Below, piece by piece: positions 12,001-32,239 of a DNA stretch of 64,000 nt. Under the pieces are notes generated by a model, which searched no databases, was not told the origin of the DNA, and saw only the letters and a program-made list of their open reading frames with translations. How positions within the stretch are numbered: the stretch's first letter is position 1; every line of letters begins with the position of its first letter. A program made the translations under genes and the position numbers. Source of the stretch: Lanius collurio (lineage: Eukaryota; Chordata; Aves; Passeriformes; Laniidae); assembly GCA_020086605.1 (NCBI GenBank), contig JACBWW010000097.1, positions 190,025-254,024 of the forward strand, given 5' to 3'.

Positions 12001-14690
12001 TCTAAAACCACAGCAAGTGGTACAAAGTTTCCTGAATTTATTTTGAGAGAAAGGTGCCCTTGGGTTCATTTTAGGCAAATGCTGTAGATGTTAAGTTTGG
12101 GTATTTCTTTGTGCCTGAAAGATTAAATTAGTATTTTACACTTAAATCCTTTTCAGCAGTGGGTTTTAATGCTGGTTTTTCTCTTTCTCTTGAGAATTTG
12201 TGAAAATAGTGAATTTACAAGGGAAATTGAAGTCAAGCAAGAAATTGGCTTCTGAGCTGAGCTTTGATTTCTGCATTGAGTCAGTGGGTGAGTGATTTGC
12301 TTCTCTGGTGTCTCTCAGGGCTTTAAGAACTCACTGTTGAAAGCCTGACTGGTTTCTGGTCATTTCCATAGCAATGAGAACAAAATTTGGGGAAGAAAAA
12401 GTGGTTTAGCAATCCATAAATCTGTGTTAGTCTTCTAAAAGTTAAGATTTTATTTCAAGTAATAGCACATCAATTTTTTTATAGTCAGAGTAATAATATT
12501 TGAATTTAATCCTCAAGCTGCTGTCATTAGACTAGGACAGGAGCCTTACTTCTAAAACTTGAACTGTAGCTGTCAAACAAGAATTTCTGCTGCAATAAAC
12601 TTTGAGAATCACAGAATTAAATCACCCAGAGCTGGCAGCTCTGTGCTCTCTCTGTCCCTGAATGGAAAACTCCAATTTTCCATCATCTGTTTTGAAGTAA
12701 CTGTAATAATTCAGGTGATGTGTCATTTCCAGCAACTCACAGGGCTGTGGTTGGCAGTGTTTGTTTACACACTTCCTGAAGGGTTCTCCAGAGGCATTAG
12801 GAAAACAAGGATCCAGGGAATGGGGTGTGATTTGTGCCCCTCCTTTGCAGTGTGCCTTCAGGACAGCGTGCTGGCCTTCTGGAAACATGGGATGCAGGGC
12901 AAGAGCTTCAAGTCAGATGAAGTAAGTGATCTCCAGCCTCTCCAGGTGTCATTCTTCCTGTTCCTTATTTACCACTGGATCCTTTGGCTTCTCTCTCTGC
13001 TTCTCAAGTGAGAATGTTCATGTTCCACAGTGCTTAACATCCATTTATCCATTTCAGTCCTGTACTTTGCATTAAATTGCATTTGAACGTTTCTTTCCTT
13101 CCAACTCAGACCAATAAATTTCATTTTGCTGCTGAAATGGATCTCAATATCTGCATTTTCCTGCAGGTGACCCAGGAGATATCGGATGAAACCAGGGTTT
13201 TCCGCCTGCTGGGGTCAGACAGGTAATCTCTCTGCAGGAACAGAAACCTTTTGTTTTATTTAAACCAGCTTTTCTAGTTCCCAGCTGGGCCTGGCTTCCA
13301 GCCCAGCACAGCTCTGTCTGTGGGCACCAAGTGTCAGGGAGAGAGGAGAGATGCTCTTGGCTTGCAGGGTGCCCAGTTCACTTCTGGAAAAGCCTGCTCT
13401 TGGCTTGGATTGTCCTGGTGAGCTGGGAATTATCTTGGCAGCACTCTGTTGAAAAGAATCTTTCCTGGTCTGGAAATAGCAGAGCAAACGAGAACTCACT
13501 CAGGTTTTAATCCCAGTTACCCAACTCCACACATCATCCATAACATCCAGCTGATCCCTTCCAGCTGCCCCCAGCTTTGGAACCCGAGCAGAAGCTGGCC
13601 CAGGCTCCAGGCTGGACATGTTCACTTGTGGATTCTCAGCCAGCCAGAGGGATAAATGTAGGAATAGATAGGGATGAGTCCAGCAATCACTTCCAACCAC
13701 AGAATCCCAGACTGGTTTGGGTTGGAAGAGACCTTAACGCTCATCTTGTTCCACCCCTGGGCAGAGACACCTTCCACTAGACCAGGTGGCTCAGAGCCTG
13801 GAACAACTCCTGATCTCTGCTCCCTCATCTGGCCTTGGAATTGCCAAGCCTTTTGGTTTGTATTTTCCATCTCTGTACAAATGGAGCAGGAGTCTTTGCT
13901 GCCATTCCAGCAAGGAGATGTGGAATCACCTTTTTACCTTGGATCACCCTAGAACTGCTCAGGTACAGAGGTGAGGATCAGGGACAGAGGCTCTTCAGAG
14001 ACTTCTTTTGAAAACTCTGAGGAAAGCAAAAAGCAGAGATAAGTTTAATCCTAAAAACAACAGGAACTGACACAGGGAAATGCTCAGCATTTGGAAGGGA
14101 GAGGGGAGGTCAAAGGCCCAGCCACACCAGCTGGTGGTCAAGGTCCAGCATTGGTCAGTGTGCCAAGATGGAGAGGGAATGATTTTCCAGAGCAGCTCAC
14201 AGGATCATGATCCAGCAGGACAAAGGCAGAGATGAGATTGAGTGATCCCTGTGAGCCCATCAGGTGCTATTTAGGAGGAAGGGGAATTGTTGAGGTTGGT
14301 GGCTGATGCTTATAAAATGTAGGAGGGATAAACATATTCAGGCTCATGGAACTACAAAATGGATTGGGTTGGAAGGAAGGATAATCCAGTTCCAGCCCTT
14401 CCAACTATATCTTGTCCTTCAGTGTTTTTATCAGAAATGATGCTGGAAATTGAGGGAATTGTTTAAAGAATGAAACACCCAAGGTACTTATGGGAACCTC
14501 TATCTCCAGTCTATACAACCCCCTGAGTTTCCTCCTCAGGAGTTACCCCAGGAGCTGTTTTTTGCCCCTGACCACGTGGATCCCCTTTGTGTTTGGCTGC
14601 AGAGTGGTTGTGCTGGAGAGCAGGCCCACGGAGAACCCCACAGCTCACAGCAACCTCTACATCTTGGCTGGACATGAGAACAGTTACTGA
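1..14690 (+). CDS. MAP4K5: MAP4K5 (KHS1/GCKR) kinase, 3' part: linker and citron-homology domain
   Basis: Eighteen coding exons in consistent phase: 1-39, 3423-3465, 4042-4252, 4731-4828, 4925-4966, 5668-5752, 5871-5950, 7245-7305, 8142-8144 (candidate microexon), 8235-8349, 8482-8540, 9871-9974, 10347-10524, 11715-11783, 12195-12287, 12851-12921, 13167-13222, 14603-14690. Together they give 497 residues plus TGA. The first exon is cut by the window edge and the N-terminal kinase domain lies upstream. The second exon encodes a proline-rich GPPPLPPK stretch, of the type that binds SH3 domains of CRK-like adaptors in this family. From 5668 onward the product is the citron-homology (CNH) domain ([17 protein letters not shown]...), and the protein ends in LAGHENSY. 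The family comprises germinal-centre-type MAP4 kinases acting upstream of JNK in the cytoplasm. Identification rests on near-identity to the vertebrate orthologue as I remember it. All introns are GT-AG; the acceptor at 12195 is an unusual GAG. Introns carry many CR1 fragments and no other gene. Confidence 0.96.
1608..1765 (-). mobile_element. CR1 LINE 3' fragment
   Basis: Reverse complement of the CR1 3' end: agaatctcagaa then gggttggaagggacct, followed by the 'gatccaggggcagccacagct' type segment. MAP4K5 intron. Confidence 0.9.
2832..3141 (-). mobile_element. CR1 LINE fragment
   Basis: About 310 bases of reverse-complement CR1, including the 'gaatttcttcccaatatccaacctaaatct' block (split here for reference). 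MAP4K5 intron. Confidence 0.92.
3591..3945 (-). mobile_element. CR1 LINE fragment, divergent subfamily
   Basis: Starts aatcatggat, then a 'ggtcccacaaggatcat' variant and 'cctaaacctctgctggccc'. It differs from the common copies and lies between the second and third MAP4K5 exons in the window. Confidence 0.8.
5350..5500 (-). mobile_element. CR1 LINE fragment, older type
   Basis: tagaataatttaggttggaa, then 'gagtccaaccattcccc' and the 'gccacatccacatggatttt' segment. MAP4K5 intron. Confidence 0.85.
6929..7060 (-). mobile_element. CR1 LINE 3' fragment
   Basis: gaatcatgaaatggtttggg, ttggaagggaacttaaa and 'aagccccatccagcctggcc'. About 180 bases upstream of a MAP4K5 exon. Confidence 0.9.
7365..7740 (+). 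mobile_element. CR1 LINE fragment, young type
   Basis: Runs from 'cagcctggagaggaga' to the 3' end 'ggtcccttccaacccaaccc' and attctgagattctg. It begins only about 60 bases after a MAP4K5 donor site. Confidence 0.95.
8142..8144 (+). other. MAP4K5: Candidate 3-nt microexon of MAP4K5
   Basis: The trinucleotide aag is flanked by a pyrimidine-rich stretch ending in 'ctgttttag' and by the donor 'gtaatt'. The previous exon (ends 7305) leaves one base (g) and the next (starts 8235) begins with gg. Inclusion gives S-E-G-K and skipping gives S-G-K, both in frame. The included form matches the SEGKTF sequence I remember for mammalian MAP4K5. Its size makes it invisible to ordinary gene finders, so transcript evidence would be decisive. 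Confidence 0.65.
8660..8862 (+). mobile_element. CR1 LINE fragment, 3'-truncated
   Basis: Internal CR1 sequence ('cagtgcctgaagaagctac', 'gaatggcttcccagtgcc') that stops before the usual 3' end. MAP4K5 intron. Confidence 0.8.
9126..9240 (-). mobile_element. CR1 LINE fragment, older type
   Basis: cagaatcatggaattactaa, ggctggaaaagccctctcag and ccccagcactgcccag. Same type as the copy at 5350. Confidence 0.85.
9690..9750 (+). mobile_element. Possible CR1 3' tail
   Basis: Only about 60 bases: 'gggttttaaggtccctccc' then 'atgccatgatt'. Weak but consistent with the CR1 3' end. Confidence 0.5.
10685..10975 (+). mobile_element. CR1 LINE fragment, young type
   Basis: Contains 'ggacatcggggctgggagca', the variant discussed in the findings, and the full 3' end. 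Lies 160 bases after a MAP4K5 exon. Confidence 0.93.
13699..13815 (-). mobile_element. CR1 LINE 3' fragment
   Basis: cagaatcccagactggtttg, ggttggaagagaccttaa and 'acaccttccactagacc'. Last MAP4K5 intron. Confidence 0.88.
14345..14410 (-). mobile_element. CR1 LINE 3' tail
   Basis: Short: 'ggattgggttggaaggaagg' and 'ccagttccagcccttcc'. Last MAP4K5 intron. Confidence 0.65.
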
Positions 14691-14886
14691 GCACACTCCC
14701 CCAGCAGCCAGCAGAGGGAATTGGCCACACTGGAAGCCAGGAGCGCCAGGAAACCGGGACTTGCCGTTTCTGGTCTTGACACCGGAATTGTGTTGGTTTT
14801 TGGGGTGGGAATCAATCCATTTTTGCAGCTGGGAACAGCTGGTTCTGTCTCTTGCCACTGTGTGGTTGGTTATATCGAGTTTGCTT

Positions 14887-14892
14887 AATAAA
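14887..14892 (+). terminator. MAP4K5: Poly(A) signal AATAAA, proximal (MAP4K5)
   Basis: Canonical hexamer about 200 bases downstream of the MAP4K5 stop codon. A second hexamer at 15070-15075 suggests alternative polyadenylation. Confidence 0.6.
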
Positions 14893-15069
14893 AGCTGAGA
14901 TAAAGAGCCCTTTACTCATTAGTTCTAGGGAAACAGAGCCTTGAAACGTGTTCTGCAGTAAAGGTGCCATAAACTGTTAAATATTTTCCTTCCCTTGGAT
15001 TTTCCTTTTATTCTGTAGATACAGATCTAGTGCTGGCTGTTGCCCTGTTTTATACTGAGTCTTATTCTT

Positions 15070-15075
15070 AATAAA
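15070..15075 (+). terminator. MAP4K5: Poly(A) signal AATAAA, distal (MAP4K5)
   Basis: Second canonical hexamer in the 3' UTR, about 180 bases after the first. Confidence 0.5.
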
Positions 15076-15510
15076 ACAAAGATTTGTGTAGGAAGTGAAA
15101 GTATCTGCAAAGCTTTTTGGTTTTAAATCTGCCATTGGGTATGGCTTTGTATAATAGACTATTTAATCCTTATTTATTAATCTGCTGCTAGGATGGGGTA
15201 ATGTCTAACTTTTAGCAAAGGAAGGTTGCAGAGCAGCTTATTTTTTTTTTTACAATTGTATAAAGATTTGATTATTCTTTTTCCTTGTAGGGATGTAGTG
15301 CATTACTGAGGGTCGTGTTACCGTGTTGGGTGATCTTGTAAAAAAAAAAAAAATGCAGTTTTGTACAACAAAATATTTTGTACTGATTTTTCTGCCTGCA
15401 GAATTGCCATAAAAGGGATTTTCTTACTTCCTAGATGTAGGGGGTGTGTGCAAAAAGTAGAATATTGATATCAGACTTGTTGCTCCTGGGTGGCTGTGTA
15501 CAATATCCAC

Positions 15511-15535
15511 GTGTGTGTGTGTGTGTGTGTGTGTG
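15511..15535 (+). repeat. (GT)n microsatellite
   Basis: Twelve uninterrupted GT units in the probable distal 3' UTR of MAP4K5, followed by an AT-rich stretch with TATATA runs at about 15571-15600. Confidence 0.95.
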
Positions 15536-15640
15536 CACGTGTGTGAAGTTGACTGGCAGCGTGTATTTTTTATATATATATTTATACATATATATATAAA
15601 AATGTACAAAACATATATGCTTTATTTTCATAAATTAGGG

Positions 15641-18600
15641 ATAAGCCTTGTGACATGAAGTGGAAATTGTAGCAGGTCATCATCCTTAATGAATGAAAGT
15701 ATCATGTATCCGACTGCCCACGACGTGTGGTTTATTTATGCTATTCCAGAGGGGAGCCTGGAGCCACAGCTGAGCCTGAGCAGCATTCCAGCTGCTGCCA
15801 GCCATGCTTTGGGAAGGGCTGCTGCCCCAGCTGGGTAGTGTAAATAAGCATGATAAGAACCAATATTCTATATCCAAGCTTTGATCACTTTCTCCCTGTT
15901 TGGTCACCTGCTTTTTTTTTTCTTTTTCTCCATTGAAGAGTCGCATCGGTTCCTTTTGTCTTCCTCCTTAATTAAAATTCTTGAGGTACCATTAAATATA
16001 GACTGACTCCAGGGGAGCATCTGGTTTTACTACCTCACATTACCCTGCTGGCTTTGATGTGAACAGTCCTTGGGCAGGTGCAGTAGCAGCTCAGAAACAA
16101 TTGAATTGAAGGGGTTTTTTAATTAAATGCTGCAGGAGGCTGCTGCCTGTTGAGCTCCTGAGATCTGCTGCCTAGGAAGGAGAGGCTGCAATTCCCAGGT
16201 GTTGTGAAGAGAGCAGTAAAGGTGTGTGGCAGCTGGGAGGGCTTTGGTGCTGTGTTGGCTGCGTTGGCACCGGGCTCTGATCCGTAATTTAACCCGGAGG
16301 GAATTGTCTGGGCCCACGTGATGGCTCAGGGATGTCTCCTTACTCAGGGCAGCTGCAAGGTGGGAAGGTCCACAGGGAAAAACAGCCCTGCACACATTTA
16401 ACATTTTAGCCACTGTCATTCAAAACTAATTCTTGCTGGCTTGACATCCAAATCAAGTCGAGGTTTTCAGTTGTGACACTGTGTCAAAGCTTAGTAAGTA
16501 GGAAGTGTACAGATAAAGTTTAAAAATCACTCCACGGAGCATGAAAAATGTGCTGGAAGGGTGGTCAGCTGGAACCAGATCAGCAGCATTAAAAGCAGGA
16601 CGTGTGATTTTTGTCTCTTAAAGGAGTTCTCTAGTATTGAAATGACTTTTCCACAGATAACAATGACTGGTGATTAACCTCAAATGGTGCCACTCCTGGT
16701 CTACCAGGGACTTTAAAACAAAACTTAAGGAGAAGTGAAGCACCAGGTGTAGATATTGTAGAGCAAACACTTTTTAATTTACCTCATTCACTACAGAAGA
16801 TAATTTCAGCTTCATCTTTGAAAACACTTAAAGGAGATATCTCTAAAAGACTAGAGAAACCTGTAAATAAAATCTGAGTATTTATGGGGAATAACTGGAG
16901 TAAATAACTCTTAGGTCATGACACTGTCATGCAGAAATAACGAGCTGAAAGTATTTTTCTTTGACACAAATGACTGGTGTTTTGCTGGAACATAAAGAAT
17001 AAACTTTAGGAAAGTCCTCATTTAATCAAACCTTTTTTAGCTGTTGAAGCATTTCTAATGGCATGTTGTGAAATGCTTTCTGCTGGTTTCATAGACAGTG
17101 GCATTTTTTGGCATGATCTGCAAGATGCTGTTTCCTAGTGCAAAACCTCACTTTTGTTCTGTACCACAGAGCAGAGTTGCGTGTTCAAAAGTCAACCCTG
17201 CCAACCTCGGTGACTCTGATCAGTATAATTTGTGTTTGACTGTTTAATTTAGTCTGGTATTGTCTGTATCTTTGTGGAATTAAAACCAGGCTTGAGAAAG
17301 CCTAACAGGGAGGAGCTCGAGGGTTATGAAGCAAAAGCTTGCTCAGCCCCTCCTTCCTTGCTCAACTATTATCAAAGTTTTAATTACTGGATGCACGAGG
17401 TCATGTACCCCACTCGAAAGCCTTAGAACAGGCTCCCAGAGCTCTTGGAAGTACAAACAGCATGGGAAGAGCAGTCTGTGGATTAATCTCTTTGGATTTC
17501 CTAACCAAATTCCTTGCAAGTGAAAAATACAGCTGGAATTGTGCTGACATCTCTTTAAAGAAGAAAGGTACAACGCATCAGTGAGCCACGGTGTCTCTGG
17601 ATGGAAAGGACAAGACTGGGAGACTCTGAAATGTGCTTTTTTTTATCTTCTTTAGTTGTTAAGTGTAACTGAGACTCTTAACTGCACTCGTTCAGTTTGT
17701 GTAACCAGGCTTTGTTCCACGGGAATTTCTGTTGCAGTTCAGTCTATGCCAAATAAACTGCTTTATTTGATCCTCGGTGTGGTGGCTCGCTGGGAACAAT
17801 ACCTTGTCCGAGGAATCTCGGGAGAATCCCGACGCTCTCCGGGTTTTGTGGCCGCTGTGGGAAGGGCCTGGCGCCGCTGTTCTCTGTCCTACAGACTGCT
17901 GGGAGCCAGCGGCAGCTCGCACAGACAGCGGGGTAGCGCAGGAGGGAGAAATCAGAGGAGCTGGGGCAAATTATTCCTGGCCCAGCGCTGCTGCCAGTCA
18001 CCTGGGATCACCAAGGAACCACTCAGCTGTCTGGCTGGAAAAGCAGAGGCTGCCTGCCTTGTACCTGGGAAGAGAGCAGGGGCTGGCAGGTTTCAAAGGG
18101 CTGCTTAGAGTAGGAAAACACACGGCTCAGGCTCGGCAGGATCTAGAGCAGTTTACACCTTGTGCTCCTCACACTTTGGCTGTTTGCTGCAGGTGCTTCA
18201 GGTGCTGTGCCTGTATCCCAGATCTTCAGGGATCTGCTGAGGTAGAGGGAGAAGGAGGTTGAAAAAGTAATGTAATGAAGGTGTCTTTGGACGACACAAA
18301 GAACTGCCAGTTACTGGTAAATAAATGCACAGCAATATTCCTCCTCTGCAGAAGATTTATCTCTGGGGGGTCAGTCTTGGCAGCTGGAATGTGAGGACTG
18401 CACATCCCTGATGGATGTGGCTTGGGAAGAAAAATGATGAGTGGATCTTTGTTCTGAGTGGGGAAACACCTCAGGAAAGGGCTGGGGAGGGAGGAAGTGT
18501 GAGATGGAGTGGGATGCCCACACTTATATTTAGATCTAATATTGGAAGCAACTACCACCACAAAAGGCCACCTTGGTCAGGGGATGAGGAAAGGGATGAT

Positions 18601-18884
18601 GGTCCAGGGACCCAGACAGGGGCACCAGGAAAGGGAACGGGAAGGTCAGGGATGGAAAAGCTCGACGGAAAGGTGTGGCTGCTGGCAGGAGCCCGTTCAG
18701 TGACAGATACCTGAGCTACTGGAACCGTGCAGTGGGGAGATGTTCCAGGGAAACCTCCAGGTACCAGAGAGAGGTGAGGGCGCTGCTTGAGGCTGACAGA
18801 CCCTGTGGAAGGCTCCCTCTTCCAACCCTGCAGGAAAACGGAGTAAAACCTGGAAAAGCAGAGAGGGGCAAAGAAAACACGATC
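15641..18884. other. MAP4K5-CDKL1 intergenic region
   Basis: I see no coding exon or RNA gene here. Open frames are short and lack splice-consistent homology. The first part may still be distal MAP4K5 3' UTR. From about 17,780 the sequence becomes more GC-rich as it approaches the CDKL1 promoter. AATAAA-like hexamers occur (for example near 16,867 and 16,999) without an assignable gene. Confidence 0.6.
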
Positions 18885-18962
18885 TTGGCAGGGGGGTGGA
18901 GCCGGATGGTCTTTAAGGTCTCTTCCAACCCAATCCATGCCGTGGTTCCCTGATTCCATGAA
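18885..18962 (+). mobile_element. CR1 LINE 3' tail upstream of CDKL1
   Basis: Ends 'gtctttaaggtctcttccaa', cccaatccatg and ccctgattccatga. It abuts the CDKL1 CpG island. Confidence 0.85.
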
Positions 18963-29959
<10,997 letters not shown>

Positions 29960-30765
29960 CATGGGGACAGATCAAAATTCAGTTGTTCAAAGTCATCCAG
30001 GATTTATAAACAGAGGATACGCAATGGAAAACTAAATTACTAAAAGTTAGGACATGTAGAGTGGGGTGTCCTCTGCTCTGGGCCACTGATGGAGGGGAAG
30101 TGATGCAGAAAGAACTCCAAGCTCATCTCAGTGTTCTGTGTACAAAGGCAAATACGTTTTTCTTTAACTGCTGATTGCCTCCTCATTCAGAATGACCCAA
30201 CCCAGTGCTTACAGTGTGAATGATAAAACTCTGGCCTGTCACCCCCATCTCAGACCTGGCAGGAGAACTCAGCCTTGCTGAATACATCAGTCCCTCCTGC
30301 TTTAGCCCAGGCTCAAGTCCCTGCTCTGTGAGGAGCTGTGACTGAGCTGCTGATGGGGTGGAAGATGTGTTGGTGCAGGCCCCGCTGAGAGGGGCTGCCT
30401 GGCTGCTCCAGGGAGTTCTCAGCTCCAGGGATACACCTGGCTCCCTCCTGCACTGACAGAGCTCAGAGGTCTCAAAGTGCTGGCAGTGCCTTCACAGGCT
30501 CAACAGGCACAGCACCCAGGGAAACAGAGCAACAATAACCCTGTTGTTTTTTTAGTCTTCCCACAGCTTCTCCTGCAAGCTTCCTCCTTGAATTCTGCTT
30601 CTGACAAGAGTCAGGGCACTTGCTTGGAGTTACAAAAATGTTTTTATCAAAACTAATCATGAATGTAATTTATAACATTGGCCAGACACAGGCAGGAATT
30701 CTACCTAAGTGTTTGTATTACAACGACTGGGGTTTGTGGAATCTCAGAATACTGTGTTGATTTTG

Positions 30766-30771
30766 AATAAA
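30766..30771 (+). terminator. CDKL1: Poly(A) signal AATAAA (CDKL1)
   Basis: First clear canonical hexamer downstream of the CDKL1 stop codon (29,957-29,959). It implies a 3' UTR of about 0.8 kb at 29,960 to about 30,790, which shows no repeat or competing gene. Confidence 0.65.
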
Positions 30772-31169
30772 AGAAATGTAGCTTCTTTTTCCAATTGACT
30801 GGATGTATTTTACTCTATATAAAGTTTTACTACTGGGCAAGGAGCATCCTCTTTTTACTGACACTTAGAGCAAAAATGTTTTCCCAACAGATTTTGTGTT
30901 CCACAGCAGTAAAACCCCTTCCAGTGGGACAGATGCCATGTCCTGTGTGTGCTTGTTGGCCTTTTGTTTCCTTACACATGGAAAACCATGTCTGAGACAG
31001 CATTGTGCATCTAATTGCTTGGAGTCACTGCCTTCTGCCCTTCCCTACCACCAAAACCAGGGCTTTGACTGAAAATGCTCCCCAAGGATGAGCCTTTCCC
31101 TCTGTGCTGGGCATTGGTGAGGCCCCACCTCCCATCCCTGGGGGCAGTTTTGAGTCTCTCACAGGAAAG

Positions 31170-31612
31170 GAACTGAGGGGCTGTCCAGAGAAGGGAACAG
31201 AGCTGGGGAAGGGGCTGGAGGCCCAGGAGCAGCTCAGGGAGCTGGGAAAGGGGCTCAGCCTGGAGCAAAGGAGGCTCGGGGGGACCTTGTGGCTCTGCAC
31301 AACTCCCTGACAGGAGGGGGCTCAGGGGGGGTCGGGCTCTGCTCCCAGGGAACAGGGACAGGAGGAGAGGGAACGGCCTCAGGCTGGGCCAGGGGAGGTT
31401 TAGATTGGATATTGGGGAAAATTTCTTCAGGGAAAGGGCTGTCCAGCCCTGGCACAGCTGCCCAGGGCAGTGGTGGAGTCCCCATCCCTGGAGGGATTTA
31501 AAAGCTGTGTAGATGTGGCACTTGGGGACATGGGGCCTGGGCAGTGCTGGGGGAACAGCTGGACTCCCTGATCTCAGAGGACTTTTCCAACCTCAACAAT
31601 TCTCAATGACTT
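31170..31612 (+). mobile_element. CR1 LINE fragment, 'gctgtccagccctggcac' subfamily
   Basis: Contains 'ggaggtttagattggatat', the typical CR1 block, and ends cttttccaacctcaacaatt. Nearly the same sequence recurs at 38075-38545. It lies between the CDKL1 and DMAC2L 3' ends. Confidence 0.92.
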
Positions 31613-31845
31613 TTATTTATCAGGAATTATGAGGATGCAGCTCCAGAGCTGCATAGAACTGCTCTAGTCCATGTCAGCACACAGCAAAGACGTGCTCAGG
31701 GCTGCATCCAAGGGCTGCACAAACAGCCTGTTCCCTCCAGCAGCTCAGTGCCCCTGAGGAGGTGACCCTGCCTGCCTGCAGATCACTCCTTTTAAACCAA
31801 ACAAAACTCAAAGTGTGAAGAACACAAAAAAGACCCATAACCTCT

Positions 31846-31851
31846 TTTATT
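31846..31851 (-). terminator. DMAC2L: Candidate poly(A) signal of DMAC2L
   Basis: Reads AATAAA on the minus strand, about 390 bases after the DMAC2L stop codon. It faces the CDKL1 3' end, about 1.1 kb away, so the two genes converge without obvious overlap. Confidence 0.5.
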
Positions 31852-32239
31852 AAATCAGCACCCACCGACTGGGCAAGAGACTCCCAGAGGGAACAGCAGC
31901 AACACCACACACCGACGTTCCCCCACTGCCACTCTGCACTTTGCTTCTGTGCAATAAAATACTGAAAACTTCTAACTGAGGTATTCAGAGCTTCCTAGAA
32001 AAACAAGAGATGCCTACGTGCAGAGGCCTGCCTTGTCTGTTGTTGATCCACCACCGAGTTTGATCTTAATAAAACTTAATTGCATAATTTCTTGAAAGGT
32101 CACATACAGCTTTTGAGGCTGGACTGACAAAGCTGGGCTTATTTCCACACTGGAAACATAGCAGTGTCTACAACTTCATTTATGCAACGTCAGATAAATG
32201 CTAGGAAATCACAGACATCTCAGTTATGTGCTGTTGTGT

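Larger units (their letters stand above)
14691..15640 (+). other. MAP4K5: MAP4K5 3' untranslated region (extent approximate)
   Basis: Non-coding sequence directly after the TGA. It contains AATAAA at 14887-14892, only about 200 bases past the stop, and a second AATAAA at 15070-15075. AT-rich sequence follows, with several TGTA-containing motifs, a run of 13 A near 15341-15353 and a GT microsatellite. The true 3' end cannot be fixed by eye; either signal or a later one could be used. Confidence 0.6.
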
